Shown here: positions 1 through 11,933 of the stretch, in pieces
Numbering within the stretch: position 1 is the stretch's first letter
Layout: every line of letters starts with the position of its first letter
Source: Oppiella nova
Lineage: Eukaryota; Arthropoda; Arachnida; Sarcoptiformes; Oppiidae
Assembly (NCBI GenBank): GCA_905397405.1
Contig: CAJPVJ010000348.1
Span: forward strand, 1-27,530
DNA length: 27,530 nucleotides
Direction: 5' to 3'
Notes under the pieces: model-generated
Told to the model about the DNA's origin: nothing
Databases searched by the model: none
What the model saw: only the letters and a program-made list of their open reading frames with translations
Program-made: the position numbers and the translations under genes

Positions 1-2033
1 TCTTCTTATATAAGAAATCAATTTTCTGTTGACTTTAGTGAAAGCGAATGAAAAAAATGTTAATTTTAATAATTATCTTATTATCTCTGGATTATTATAG
101 ATTCAAAGCATATTTAACTGAAAATATGTTGATTTCATTGAATTTCAAATAAAATGATTTAATTTTTGGTTTGCAATGAATATTAAGATTCAAATTCAGA
201 AAGAAATTCATATTTCATAAAATATTTTAAAACTTTTTTATTATTGGCACAAAACTGTATTGTCTGTAGGAATGGGAACACAACTCACATATCAATTGAA
301 TTTGTTATAAACGCTCTAAATCTCTATCAAAACAATTTAATTTGGATATAATGTTATCAGTCGTGGATTTATTATAAATCCTATTTTAAAGTATTTATTT
401 CAATGCATACAAACCTCATAAACATATTCAACAGTATATTTCGAAATAATAGTAAAATGTTAGTCGATATGGTATTTAAGACCAAAACTTTTAAATATTT
501 ATAAATATTTAAAGAATTGTTTCCAATTAAAGTGAACAAGAATTTTATGGTTTTATAATAAATTTTTATTTATTTATTCAAAAAATGTGAAATTAAGGAT
601 TAAAATTAACTAAATATTAAATTTTAATATAATTATTTTCTTAAATATATAATTTAATATTATTTATATTATAAAGACATTGAGAAACACAATGATTTTT
701 TAATATAAAACTTATTTTACAAATTTTTCCGTAATTCTTTCGACACATTAATATTTTCATTTAATTTAATTCAATTAATTATATGTCAAAACAAATGTAT
801 AACATTTTTGAATGTGAAAAACGTATTAAACGATAAGTTAAATAAGTTTGAGAGCAGACTTGAATTTTTTATTTGAAAATTACTAATATTTTGTGATATA
901 TTTAACGATAGCCTAAATGTTAGTTTTTTAATGAATCAATGAAATGCTGTTTTCAAATTATAATTACTTAAAATAAATAACAAAAAATCAAATATCAATA
1001 TAATTATTTCACAAATAATAATAATATATAACCGAAAATCATAAGTATTATAAATAATAATAATAATAATAATAATAAGGATTGCTTTCGGTTTGCAAGC
1101 ATTGCTTACGAGAATAACTTATTCTTTATAAAAAAACAGTTGTTTTAATATTTTAAATATAATTAACAAAAAAACTAATCATCAATTAAAATGAATTATC
1201 AATTAATACAAATACTAAGACAATAACAAAATAAGTGGCGTGTAAATTGAAATGACAATTATTTACATACAAAACAAAATTAATATTTTTTCAATTCACT
1301 TATTATTACACACAATTCAAATTACTTTCAATGTTTGTGTTGTAATCTTATATTTTTTGACTTTTTATATATTTTCAAATGATTTTCTCTTTGCTTTAAA
1401 ATTTATTATTAGATAATAATAATAACTCAGAAAATAGATATGAAATATATTTTGCTTTCAGTAAATATGAAGTTTTTTACAATAAATATTATTCATATAT
1501 CATTCAATTATCGATCAACTATTATAGAGACACATTAAGGTATGAATTTGTATCAGTTTAGAAAACAAACTTTTTATCGGCCTTTCCCTCAAATATAAAA
1601 CAATTTTTTGGTTTATAATTCACTTGTTTTGCGCAATTTATCTCAAATATGAATTGTAATCATAAATATATTTTATCCTACAAAAAGTTTTCTCTAGTGT
1701 TTGTTTCATAGATGAGGAATGAATTTGTTATATAAAATGAGCAAACATTCAATACATTCAACACAATCTGTTGTTTTGATTCATTGAACAAATGTTGGTT
1801 TTTATCATAATTTATACATTTTTGTCAAATGATTTCATGCTATGATATACTAAGTTATAGAAGCCTTTTATGTGGAGATAATGTGTTTCATATAATTTAT
1901 AACAACTTTTATGTTTTTAATTTTTTTAAATTCATTTTTTGTTATTAATAATGAAATATACAATGCAATTGAATCTCTAGTAAAAGGCAAATGAAGGTAA
2001 CAGTAGTGCCAGTGCTGCTACCGGTGCGATGAT
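1..2033. other. AT-rich intergenic region
   Basis: About 2 kb of very AT-rich DNA with stops in all frames and no reading frame of note. It holds homopolymer A/T runs and an (AAT)n microsatellite at about 1053-1078. The end nearest 2033 lies just downstream of the BET gene and may carry part of its 3' UTR. I see no gene, RNA or repeat family here. Confidence 0.7.
1053..1078. repeat. (AAT)n microsatellite
   Basis: A pure trinucleotide run of about 8-9 AAT units within AT-rich intergenic DNA, directly visible. It is likely length-polymorphic and has no evident function. Confidence 0.9.
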
Positions 2034-2039
2034 TTTATT
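2034..2039 (-). terminator. Candidate polyadenylation signal of the BET gene
   Basis: TTTATT on the plus strand reads AATAAA on the minus strand, about 21 bases past the BET stop codon. It is the first canonical hexamer after the stop. Being so close it would leave a very short 3' UTR; further hexamers in the AT-rich DNA beyond could be used instead. Confidence 0.4.
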
Positions 2040-2059
2040 TATAATATAAAACAAGTCAA

Positions 2060-5000
2060 TCACAACATCTCCTCGAATGTGGCCATCACTTCGCTCTGAC
2101 GGTTCAAATCGATTTGTTGGGCTCTCTGTGGGCATACCATCACAACAAGTCAGTCAACAAATATATATTCATATAATGCGAGTCAACACTAACCGCTTCC
2201 CGCATCCGCCTCTCCTTCTCGCGCTGTCGGAGTCGTTCCCTTTCCGATTGGGACATCGCCTGCGATGGAGAGCCCGATCCGGAGGCGGGCGACGAGTTGG
2301 ACGACTGGTTTCGCGACATTTCGTCGATCTGTTGCTGTTTCTGATGCTGTTTGCGGGCCTTTTCCAGCGCCTCGTCCTCTTCCTTCTCGCGCTGTCTCTC
2401 CTTCTCCTGACGCAGTCTTTCCTTTTCCTCCCTTTCCTGTGTCTTACGGCGCAAGTCTTGTTGTAATTTAAGTTGATTTTGTTTGTCTTGTTTCTCTTTG
2501 GCCTGCTTTTTGAAGAGCTCGAAACTATTCTCCGCCTGAACTTTAATGTTAGCGCCGGCGCCTCCCGTTCCCGACGACGCTATACTCGACCATCCGCTCA
2601 GACCTTTCGATTTAGCATCAAATGCCTATCAATGCATCAAATGAAAGCATTTGAAATTAATTAAAACATAAATCAAATTAATTATGCGTTCATTACATTA
2701 GACTTTTTGTTGGACATCACAGATGGACTTGACTGAGACATAGAGCTCGACGACTTTGAGCCCTCCTTTTTCTCCCCATTAGCCGGTGATCCCGAACTAA
2801 ACGCATCCAATGATCCAGAATTTGCTACACATTTAAAATTATAAATTCAAACAAATTCAAACAAAACCCAAGAGTTGAGACTTACTTGAATTGAAATCGT
2901 GTCTCGAGTTTGACTGTGAATTGTTGGCGGAATAATTGGATTCATCTTTAGCTTTGTGTTGATTCGCATGCAATTGTGTCGGCGCTGGGAATACATGTTT
3001 CGTTAGTCCAAATAAATACCACTTTATATGAAGCGCTAACTCTTATGAGTCTCTAATTATAGTCAATACCTGTGGACGTGAATGGAGGTGTGAAATGGGA
3101 TGCATTGACTTTGGGTGAGTCGCGGACAGCGTTTGATTGGTTTGAATCTGAGTTGGAATTCAATGGCACCGGAGCTGAAAAGTCAACACATTTTGTTAGA
3201 ATTACTTTTGTTTTATATAAACGGTTGGCGTATATAATCCAACGGAAACTAACGATTCTTATGCGTTGGTTGTGGTGTGAGCTGAGGGCCCCCCGGAGCC
3301 GAGAGTATGTTCTTTCTAGTGGGGGCTGCGGTGGCCGTCGCAGTGGGCCGTTGGGGCTGTTGAGGAAGGCTTGAGTGCGAGGCCACGACTGGAGGTTTTG
3401 CTACGATGAGGGATGCGGCCGACAAAAGCCATATGGTTTAGATGTGACTACATTTGGTGCTAACTATGGTTGTGTTTACCTATAGTGGAGGCGCCGCCCG
3501 CAATACTGGGACCGCTCGGCATAGGCAGCGGATGATTGAAAGACTGGTTTCCAAACATCTGATTTTGTGGCACTTGTGGTCCGAGGGTAGCGCTCAGCGA
3601 CTGGTTATAGGACTGAGTAATGGGAAGAGTGCCGGGAAATGTAGGCGTGTGTTGAGAGTGCGGGGCAGCGAACTGTCCCATCGGTTTGTTTGTGTTGGCC
3701 TTCTTTTTTGGAGACTCTGTGATCGGTATCGTATAGTTTGCAATGAATATACAGACAACATATAAACTCATTGATTTCAACAGTCATTATGATAAAGACA
3801 ACTACAAGTACTAAATGAATCCAAACATTAGTCTAAGAATCGGTACTAAAAAGAGCGAAAAACCTCTGAGTTTGTGTCCGGAGAGTGCAGTATATTCTGA
3901 GAGATAATAAAACAATAAATAAACAAATTTCCGAAAAACTTTTCAAATTTATTTTCTATAGCAAATTCGGTCAACACTTAATAGTGAAAAATTAAGTATT
4001 TGTATTCATTTGATAAAATCCTTTTATAAAATACAATAAAAGTTTTTTGGGCACACAATCAGTAAAATGTGAAAAATGTTTTTTAATGACAAATCAATAG
4101 TTTTAATGGTTTGGCCGCCAAATGAGAGGCCAAGTAATGAAAAATAAAAACAACGATTACTTGCATTACACGTCAAATAAGTGATAATATAATAGATTTT
4201 TAATATAAGAAAATTTGCATTTAATGAACTAATATTTACAAATGAGTCAATTGTGATGAGATTTTTAATGACAATCAGGTAGTGGGTGAGCCCTACACAG
4301 GAGGCGCCCGTTTACTCACTGCCCCATAACATGATTTCTGCATTTTTTACATTTTGTTTTCTTGTTATAAAGAAAGTTATAAAATAAATATATAAATTAA
4401 AAAATGATAAACGAAATCAGTTGTTTGTTTATACCATTAAATCAATTTATACGAAAAAAATATTTATAAATTAATAACTATTGGAGACAAGGCTTGACTA
4501 AATTAAATGAAAAAAAAGTCTTTTAAATAGTTTACACTTCAGCCCAAGAGTGCTCATGTCCTAAGAGGCGGTTCACTAACGCTAACAAACTTATAACTCA
4601 ATTCAAAATTAATTTGTGATCTAATTATAAATACATTCATTCATAGAGTTTCTGTCAATTCAAATGAGACAACTAATTGAGAAATAAATTTACATTGCGT
4701 TTAACGCGCGTCTAATGTTTAGATTACCATACAGTACATGCACTCTCTCTCACATTAAATTGTATTTAGATTTCATAAATAACTTATAATTAAATAGTGA
4801 TCGAAATGAAAATTCTCGACAAAAACAGAAAAGATTTAATGAAAAAAATGAACGAAACATTTGGAATGAAACGACTTTTAGTCTGAAAATAGTAATCAAT
4901 GGTCGCAATGGTAGTGATTGAAATTAATTGAGAATTTACTTAAATATTTTAATTGAGTTATAGGGCAGTAATTGAATGATGCATTTTAGATACAGTAAAA

Positions 5001-8000
5001 TATATACAAAATTAGTTGGCATTAATTGCCATTACTTTTCCTATGCATATGATAGCAAATATACAAATGAGACGAACGGGTGGTTTGTAAGACAAGTCTC
5101 GGACAAAGACAGTGATAACTACCGACCCCTCAGAACACTGCACTCTCGAACGAACGACAATTGGTTTTATATTAACATTAATTGAGAATATTGTTTGTGT
5201 TATTGGTTTGTGTCTCTCAATTAGAGACTGCTTACAAAAAAAAGGCGATTTTTGTGTTTCAAAATCAATGACTGATTAATGGCTTATTATTTACATTTGT
5301 ATAAAAACGGGAAACAGAGAGTGTTTTTGTCCTAACATTCATTGTTTGTATGTTATATTAGTAGAAAAGGCTTGTTTGAGATGTTTTCAATGATAGATTT
5401 TGCAGTGACTGTCAGACAGTCGTGAGATGTTTTGTAATGTATTGTGAGGTAGAAAACAAAACTAAAGGATAACTATTTTAAATAATAAATCAAAAGACAA
5501 CAAATCAATTATAAATCATTTTTGCCTCAAAATATGTGTTCAAATGTTAATGACATGTATTGAGAGTTTGTTTTTATCCATTAATACGAAGCAATCATTG
5601 AGTTAATGGTCTTAAATGTTGTGACGTTTTGTTTTGGTTATCAAATGAGTGATTGAGTGATGAGTCAAAGGGATGTCATTCATCATCATATTCCTAACCT
5701 GATTCAGAGTCGCTGCTATCTGAAGAACTACTCGAACTGGAACTACTGCTACTGTCGCTGTCGCTCGAACTGGAACTGCTGGCACTGAGCCGAGTGGTGG
5801 GCCCGACGTCCGCCGCGTGCGAGTTCTCTGAATCTGTGAAAGCATAGGGATCTGTATTTCAATAAATTTGCAAAACTCTTATCGCATTTTCCACATCATC
5901 TCCATTTCCATGCATGTCATCTCATCTAACCTTTTTTGGGCGCCTTTTTGTTGGTCGCTTCCAACTGTCCGCTCACGTCCTGTAGCCTCTTCTCGAGCTC
6001 CAGTTTCTTCTTTTCCGTTTCCTCCCGAGTCTTGGCATTGGCAGCGGCTGCTGCTGCGGCGGCCGCCTGTTTGTTCTTAGTGTCTGTGGGGTGGCAATGG
6101 GACAGACATTCATCAGTTACACCATTCAATGCACTTCATGTCACTCGAGGCACACTTACTGTAAGGCTTTCTGGGTTTCTTCCGCAGACACGTCGCCACA
6201 TAACTCTCCAACTCTCGCAGTGTTGACGGCTTTAATGTCTCGAAATCTATTTCTATTTCATCAGGATTTGAGTCCCGAAGAGATGGCTCTCGAGATTGGA
6301 TAATATGAACAACTTTTCCTAATTTATCACCTTTTGGTGCAAATATAACAAAACAATAGTTAGCAAGCAATAAGCCAATAGAGAGTATGACATGAAATAC
6401 CCGGCAATTTATTGATGTCAAGACTGAGTTGGCGTTTCTCGTCGTAAGACATGGGTTTGGCGTTGTCTTCATCTTCGCTGTCGAACACAGGCATGACTTT
6501 TGCATTCTTTTTGTTTGCTTTACTATTAGTTCTCTGTCTCTTCGCGGGCGCGTTGGCCGCCGCACTCGACGCAGACTTACTCTGAGAGTTCTGGGCTTTG
6601 GTTGAGGCGCCGGACATGGCTTTACTGGCCTTCGACACCTTACCTGTTGGTATAGTGGTGTTAATTTCATGGTTTGGCGCGACATTAGCAGAAGAGCCGG
6701 CATTTGAACCCGAATTACCGATAAGTGATATATTGCTGGCGGCCATTAGGCCCGACGCCGTGCCGTCCACTAAGTCTTCCTTCTCTTTCTTGATGTCGGA
6801 CTTGGAGTCCTCCTTCTCCTTCTTGGATGTGCTTCGCGTTCGCCTACTCTTCTTCTTTTTGCCCTTCTTTTTGGCCCCTTCTTGGGCTAAGATACTGATC
6901 TGTTCCGTCACTTTCTTCACCTGTTCCTCCAATAACTTAATCTTCTTCTCGCGCTCGTCTTCGCTGTCGCTCTCACTGCTCGATGAGGTGGGCGTTGACG
7001 AGCCGCTCGAACTGCTGCCACTGCTGTCCGATTTGCCGGTGAGGGAGGCGTCGCCGTGCGGGGGCTCGTCGGGCATCTTCGCGTACCGCATCTCAAACAC
7101 ATCCTGTAATACATATAAACATATGGTTTATGATATGTCGCGAGAGCATGAAACAGACCACTCATTCAATATAAGAGACTGCGATAAATAAAGCGTTACT
7201 ATTCCTCAACTGATTGATTAGAAATGCATTAATGGTTTGAATGCATTCCTGCCCAGTAGAGGGTCTGATCACAAAAATATTGAGACAATTAACGCCTAAA
7301 ATACCTGTAATTTCCTGGCCATCGCTACCACTTCATGATCCGGAGGATTATATTTGTAACAATTGGTAAATATTAACCGTACGTCCGTTGCAAACTCATC
7401 GGGTTTCCGGTACTCCCTATTGTCCATCTTTGTCTAAATATCGCAAACAAATTATAAATAAAACTCAATCCAAGCAAACCCTGTGTTTTGAAGCAAACCT
7501 TAGCGGTTCCCAAATCCATTGGACTCCTAATGATCTCGTGATAGTCATGGAGTTGGAGGAGATCAGCGTCGACGGGCTTATAGAAAGGCCAGGCATAGCC
7601 GGCGTGCTTTTTGGCCAACAACTCCTTGATGATCGTCGAGCAGTACTTCATCTGTTCCGTCATCTTTCCCTTCTTAGGCTTCGAGACGTGTTGTGCGGTG
7701 TCCGGCAAGTCCTTCGACGGCTTCTTAATGGGTCGGCCGCTCTCTCGTCGCGTAGACATCTTCGACGGCTTCGAGGACTCATTGGTGGGCGACGTGTAGA
7801 CAGAGATACCCGAGTCTAAGAGCGTGGTTGTGTCGGCTTTCCGTTTGACGCCTTTCTTGGGCTTCGAAACGGATGGACCACTGCTTCGGAACGAACTGTT
7901 CTGAAGAGATGCGTTCGTATGGGGCATGGATTGAGGAACGGTAGTCGTGGTAGGCGTGGATGACATGCACGCCATGCCGTCGGCGAACCCTCTCTGGAGC

Positions 8001-9475
8001 GCAGGCGTGTGGGCACCGGCTGTAAGCGGCGAAGAGGTTGTGTTAGAGATGGCAGATATGGGCGTTATTTTGCTGATTGGAGTCGTATTAATGGGTGCAC
8101 TGGTATGCAATGGGACGGACACTGAACCTGAATTAGTTGTCACACTAGACGGCAGGTCTACGGCCGGTAGGGCGGCACCACCGCTGAGCAGCGGTTTGGG
8201 CGCCCCCACAGAGTTCTGCAGAACAGATGAAACACTAGATGCCGGTGCCAGTGATGACAGGCTCGGCGCTGGCGGTTGTGACGGCGCTCCCAATTGGGTC
8301 GCTATTGCGTTGCTTCGCGTCGTCGCTTGGAATGAAGCGGCGCCTACAGGTGGTGGTCGTAGTGGTGTGGGTCAGGGGAACGGGAGGTATGGATTAAATA
8401 CAATTCGTGTCAATTATACAGTAAATCAATGAGAAATCAGTTATCAATTGAAGTCTGATTTAAATGACAACCGAATCGAGATTACTATCGGAAGGCATTC
8501 ACTGAATGTGCGGACAATGAATGCAATCAATGGCTAAACGCATGCTTTGTTTGTATGCCTAACAGTTGGGCATTGGTTTGCAATGCATTCAAATGAGTCG
8601 TACTATTAGTCGACACTAAGTAGTAATCGCTATTCAAATGCTATGCAATCCAATGAGTCAATGAGTGTATGATTTGTACGATTAGTGTACAGTATATTAA
8701 TAAACGTATAAATGAATGAAAAAAGTGAGTGACAGGTGCTCTCACCTCTACCTCTTGGGCCTCCTTTGCCTTTGCCTTTCTTGCCTTTGGGACCCTTGAC
8801 GAGAGGCATCGGCACATCGATCTCCTCCTCGGGCATGTCCTGCACTTTGGAGAGAAACATCTTCTCGAGAGTCTGTGCCATTAGGACGACATCCTCTCCC
8901 GGCTTATTATACACATAACAGTTCGTAAACATTGTCTTAAAGTCCGCGATGGCCTCGGAGGCCGTATAGTAGTAACAGTTCTCGAGCCGCTTCTTAATGG
9001 TTCCCAAATCCATGGGCTGTCGTATGATCTTATGATAGTCGGGGAGTTTGAGTTTGACTGAGTCGACAGGTGTGGTGAAAGGCCAGGCGAACGTGTGCTT
9101 CCACAACGACTTGATCACCACTTTCAGGAGGAACTGGAGCTGATTCGTGTTGCGCCGCTGCTTCCCGGGCGCCGGCGTCACCGGCGGCTGCACCACACCG
9201 TTCACCGGCTCCAACCCCTCCGACTCGGCGTCGCCGCCCGACTTCGTCGCGACGGCCGCCGAAGCGGCCGACGACGACATCATCTGCGCGGCCGTCGCGC
9301 CAGACATCGCACTACTGTTGGCCTCCTTTTGCTGGGGATTATAGTTAGCGTTGTTTTGGTGTTGAGTTGCGATCGCTGGAAGTGTTGGAAGTGTTGACGA
9401 ATTGAGTGCTATATTAGGCGCCGACGCGAACCCTCGCACTATGTTCTGAGCGCTTGCCTCCTGTGGTCCGCCCAT
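2060..9475 (-). CDS. fs(1)h: BET family double-bromodomain protein, BRD4/fs(1)h type, long form
   Basis: Chromatin reader that binds acetylated histones and, in its long form, recruits P-TEFb to promote transcript elongation (family knowledge). My exons, minus strand: 9475-8746, 8343-7499, 7433-7305, 7103-6401, 6330-6160, 6083-5931, 5833-5699, 3716-3480, 3400-3254, 3174-3070, 2984-2886, 2824-2697, 2625-2194, 2125-2060; every junction is GT-AG and in phase, giving 1359 aa. BD1 lies at about 110-218 (WPF 131-133, acetyl-lysine Asn190 in [10 protein letters not shown]). BD2 lies at about 472-575 (WPF 495-497, Asn554 in CYKYNPPDH). A Lys/Arg-rich NLS-like stretch precedes the NET domain (about 780-859). 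A Ser/Asp/Glu-rich SEED region follows (about 925-955). The Glu/Arg/Lys-rich C-terminal helix ends in [17 protein letters not shown], matching the P-TEFb-interacting tail of BRD4. The ATG at 9475 may sit just after a 5' UTR acceptor (GATAG). The 3254 donor is the least certain junction. Two possible extra microexons lie in the seventh intron. Confidence 0.93.
3864..3896 (-). other. Candidate 33-nt microexon in BET intron 7
   Basis: A 33-base segment follows a strong-looking acceptor with a pyrimidine tract (TTATTATCTCTCAG) and precedes GAG|GTTTTT, a weaker donor. In phase 1 it reads [12 protein letters not shown] with no stop and restores the phase needed by exon 8. It lies about 150 bases before exon 8. 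The length, phase and acceptor support it; the donor is the weak point. Confidence 0.35.
4320..4337 (-). other. Candidate 18-nt microexon in BET intron 7
   Basis: In the 1.98 kb intron between exons 7 and 8, minus strand, an 18-base segment is bounded by an acceptor (AATGCAG) and a near-consensus donor (GTGAGTAA). It is a multiple of three with no stop in the required phase. It would insert Glu-Ile-Met-Leu-Trp-Gly after the SEED region and change the next Glu to Lys. The polypyrimidine tract is weak. It sits in a locally GC-richer island (about 4275-4335). Chance occurrence is possible. Confidence 0.3.
5693..5701 (-). promoter_or_regulatory. Exon 7 donor with immediate in-frame stop (possible short BET isoform)
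   Basis: The exon 7 donor reads CAG|GTTAGG. If the intron is retained, the frame runs Ser-Gly-stop (TCA GGT TAG). Translation would then end directly after the SEED region at 956 residues, leaving both bromodomains and the NET domain but no P-TEFb-binding tail. BRD4 and Drosophila Fs(1)h both have short isoforms ending shortly after this region. That this gene uses intron retention to make one is my inference. Confidence 0.4.
8344..8745 (-). other. Intron 1 of the BET gene
   Basis: About 400 bases between the BD1 exon (donor AG|GTGAGA) and the next exon (acceptor CACCTGTAG). AT-rich, with repeated short CAATGAATG-like words. No additional exon was evident. Confidence 0.7.
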
Positions 9476-11674
9476 CCTATCACACGGTCATCGGTGGACA
9501 GACACGGGTTAGTCACCCTCATGAGCACTACTACAACAAGCACTGTAAGCACAGTTATCTCATACCCGGCCTCCATTGAAGCGAATCGATAGGATTTCTA
9601 TGGATTTAAGCCCACAATCGCTGATCCCATACATTAACCGCCGATTGTGTCACACATTCAACAGAGTTCTGCAAAAGACAAACACAACGATCAGTACATA
9701 CAGTGAATGAACACATGGTGTATGGCATGTATGGCATCAAATCAACTGCCATCACATGGTTGCTGTCCATAGGAGCCAACTGTCATCACCTCATGCCATG
9801 TGACACAACACAAGTCAATGTGCTTTACCGGCGCTCTCAGTGTGTCATTCAAACTAAATATAACCAAATGAGTGGCAAATTGGGTGCAAATGGTTGTCAA
9901 AAGTGTAAATACAGTGAAAGGGGAGGCTATGGGAGGGAAAGGGCACTGAAAACCACATGTAAAATGAGTGCCAAAGCACTGGCATTCATGTGTTGGCGCG
10001 ATAACCAGCGCCAGTGCCCTCTAGTGGCTCACTGGGGGTAACACTAACGCTATGCCTATGGAGGCCTATGCTATGCTATACTGTGCAATGAAATGATGAT
10101 TGCATTCAAAGCCGTTTGCATTGCGTTTGAAATTGAAAATTAAATTCAAAAATTGCATTCAAAACATGTTTTCTTTTAATTCAATACAATTAAGGCATAA
10201 TTGAGTACAAAATGGTAGTGTGAGCGCACCGGTAGTACATACAGCGTATCTACTCATAGCGTTCATATAGGCATTCATATCGCGATTCACTGAATCGGCA
10301 ATCAATGGTCAGGTGGTCAGAGACTGTGGCCCTACAGGTGCTACGGATAGCTCATTGCCTATTGGCTAACACACGGCTACTGTCTAACCGAGTAGTGACT
10401 CACTGCTGAGGAATAGGTTATCAGAGATATAGACATAACAGTTAAGAGATATCATAGTATATCAAGATATGGCTATTCAATGATCAATGAATCTTATGGT
10501 TAGCTTTACTAGTGATGTGGTCAATGGTGGACAGGTGTTGATGGCAATGGCAGTGGTGGTGGTGACGGTCAGTGGATCCCATGGACAGAGCTCGCAATGG
10601 CTGGCCTTGAAGTGTGAGTCACACTAATCACCACAAGTGATCAACTGATGGCGAATACAGTCCTCATGAGTATATAAATGGTGTTAACCTGCAATCAGTG
10701 GCATAAAGGGCTCTCAATGTACTGACTGTACGGACTGTACGGCTGCACACATTATATTTGGTCAACAAATATAGTCATCACTACTATTCATACGTATAGT
10801 AATGGCTCGCAATTCACAGCAAACACACAATAAGTGCTATGAATGCTATGCTGTACGAGTGCTGAAGCCTATGCTATGCCTGTGTGTGCCATACATACAG
10901 TCAGTGTCTGTCTATCGCTGTCTATAGCCGTCTATTGGCTCCACAAACCCAACACAACATGGAGTGCAGTGCCGCTCAACACAGTGTGCTAACACTCACC
11001 ACAACAGCTCACACGCTATACTAAGCCCCCATTGGTCGACGCACTGCACGTGACCCACACTCACACGACTACACGCCAGGCAATGGTGACCAGCGAGTGG
11101 TCAGCGCCCGTCCCAGTGGTCAGTGGGGGCGCCCACCGGACACTCGCACAGCACACATACGCCACCCAATGAGCGTTGGCCTCGCGATCGGCGCTTATGT
11201 GGCGTTCGCTGTCTTCCTGTCCACCACTCGTCCCACAGTCTGCCAAATGTGTTGTCTGTGGGGCGTCACCACCACAGAGTGAACAGCCGTGAACACAACC
11301 ACTCCATACACACACGACAACTCGCACTCCTATTGGCTCGCAAGCCGTTCACAAGCATTCAAATCATGTGACCATTTGGTGGTCGTTGCGATGCCCTCCA
11401 CGCCGCCAATGACCGCACCATTCAGTCACCACTCGGTGGACACGACTACTGCAACACTAGAGACCCTTTCATCGCTTGTCGCCCAAAGGGTCCCAACTTT
11501 TTTCGCTCCCTTTCTGTCCAATAATTACGAGTAGTTTACGACAACTTTACGACAACTTTTGATTGCGATTTGCAAACAATTGTTGCAATCAAACCAGTAT
11601 TTTATACGTCGATTGCATTCACAAAAATAGGTTCAAATAAAAAGTGACGAAATATGTACTCAAAAAACAATACT
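9476..11674. other. Upstream region of the BET gene (5' UTR/promoter candidate)
   Basis: About 2.2 kb between the BET start codon and the OSTC 3' end. It is clearly less AT-rich than the distal intergenic DNA and rich in short CACTGT/AATGG-like words, but its reading frames (for example 9703-10041 plus and 11061-11327 minus) show no recognisable domain. It probably contains the BET promoter, 5' UTR exon(s) and 5' intron. The nearest part carries an acceptor-like GATAG immediately before the ATG. I cannot place a transcription start. Confidence 0.5.
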
Positions 11675-11680
11675 TTTATT
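11675..11680 (-). terminator. Candidate polyadenylation signal of OSTC
   Basis: TTTATT on plus, AATAAA on minus, about 255 bases beyond the OSTC stop. It is a plausible end for that transcript, placed before the BET upstream region. Confidence 0.35.
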
Positions 11681-11933
11681 ATTGAAACTCGTATTCCCTA
11701 TGATTGCTATTCATAATGAATTAAATGTCACACAAATCAGGCCTTAAATTAAGTTTTAAATACATATAAAAAATATGCGAAGACTTAGGAAAGAGTTGAA
11801 TAGTTTGCGTGTGAAAATCTCGTTTATAGGGGACTTTACTCTGTGTTTTACGTCAGTGTTAATTTCGTACTAAACTTACTGTCCAAGCGGTGTTTTGAAT
11901 GCCGTTAAAGTAAGCGTACTTATAGGTCCAGCA

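Larger units (their letters stand above)
3717..5698 (-). other. Long intron 7 of the BET gene
   Basis: At about 1.98 kb this is by far the longest coding intron of the gene; the others are about 50-110 bases apart from intron 1 (about 400 bases). It is AT-rich and contains the two candidate microexons and a GC-richer island around 4275-4335 with a small imperfect hairpin (GTAGTGGG / CCCTAC). I see no gene on either strand inside it. Confidence 0.6.

Noticed and set aside
2077-2466. 129-codon plus-strand frame rich in Leu/Phe
   Set aside because: Reverse of the Glu/Arg/Lys-rich C-terminal coiled segment of the BET protein; the hydrophobic look is an artefact of the antisense.
5612-5845. 77-codon minus-strand frame rich in Val/Arg/Thr
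   Set aside because: Wrong frame of BET exon 7; the phase-consistent frame encodes the SEED serine/acidic region.
6598-7191. 197-codon plus-strand frame
   Set aside because: Antisense shadow of BET exon 4; the minus frame carries the Lys-rich and NET-domain sequence.
7947-8432. 161-codon plus-strand frame
   Set aside because: Antisense of the BET exon between the bromodomains; low-complexity Gly/Ala/Val and no domain.
9703-10041. 112-codon plus-strand frame with several Cys residues
   Set aside because: No recognisable motif, no spliced partner and repetitive short words in the DNA; treated as chance in the BET upstream region.
11061-11534. Overlapping frames on both strands (60-88 codons)
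   Set aside because: Mutually overlapping, low information and no family features; due to fewer stops in GC-richer DNA.
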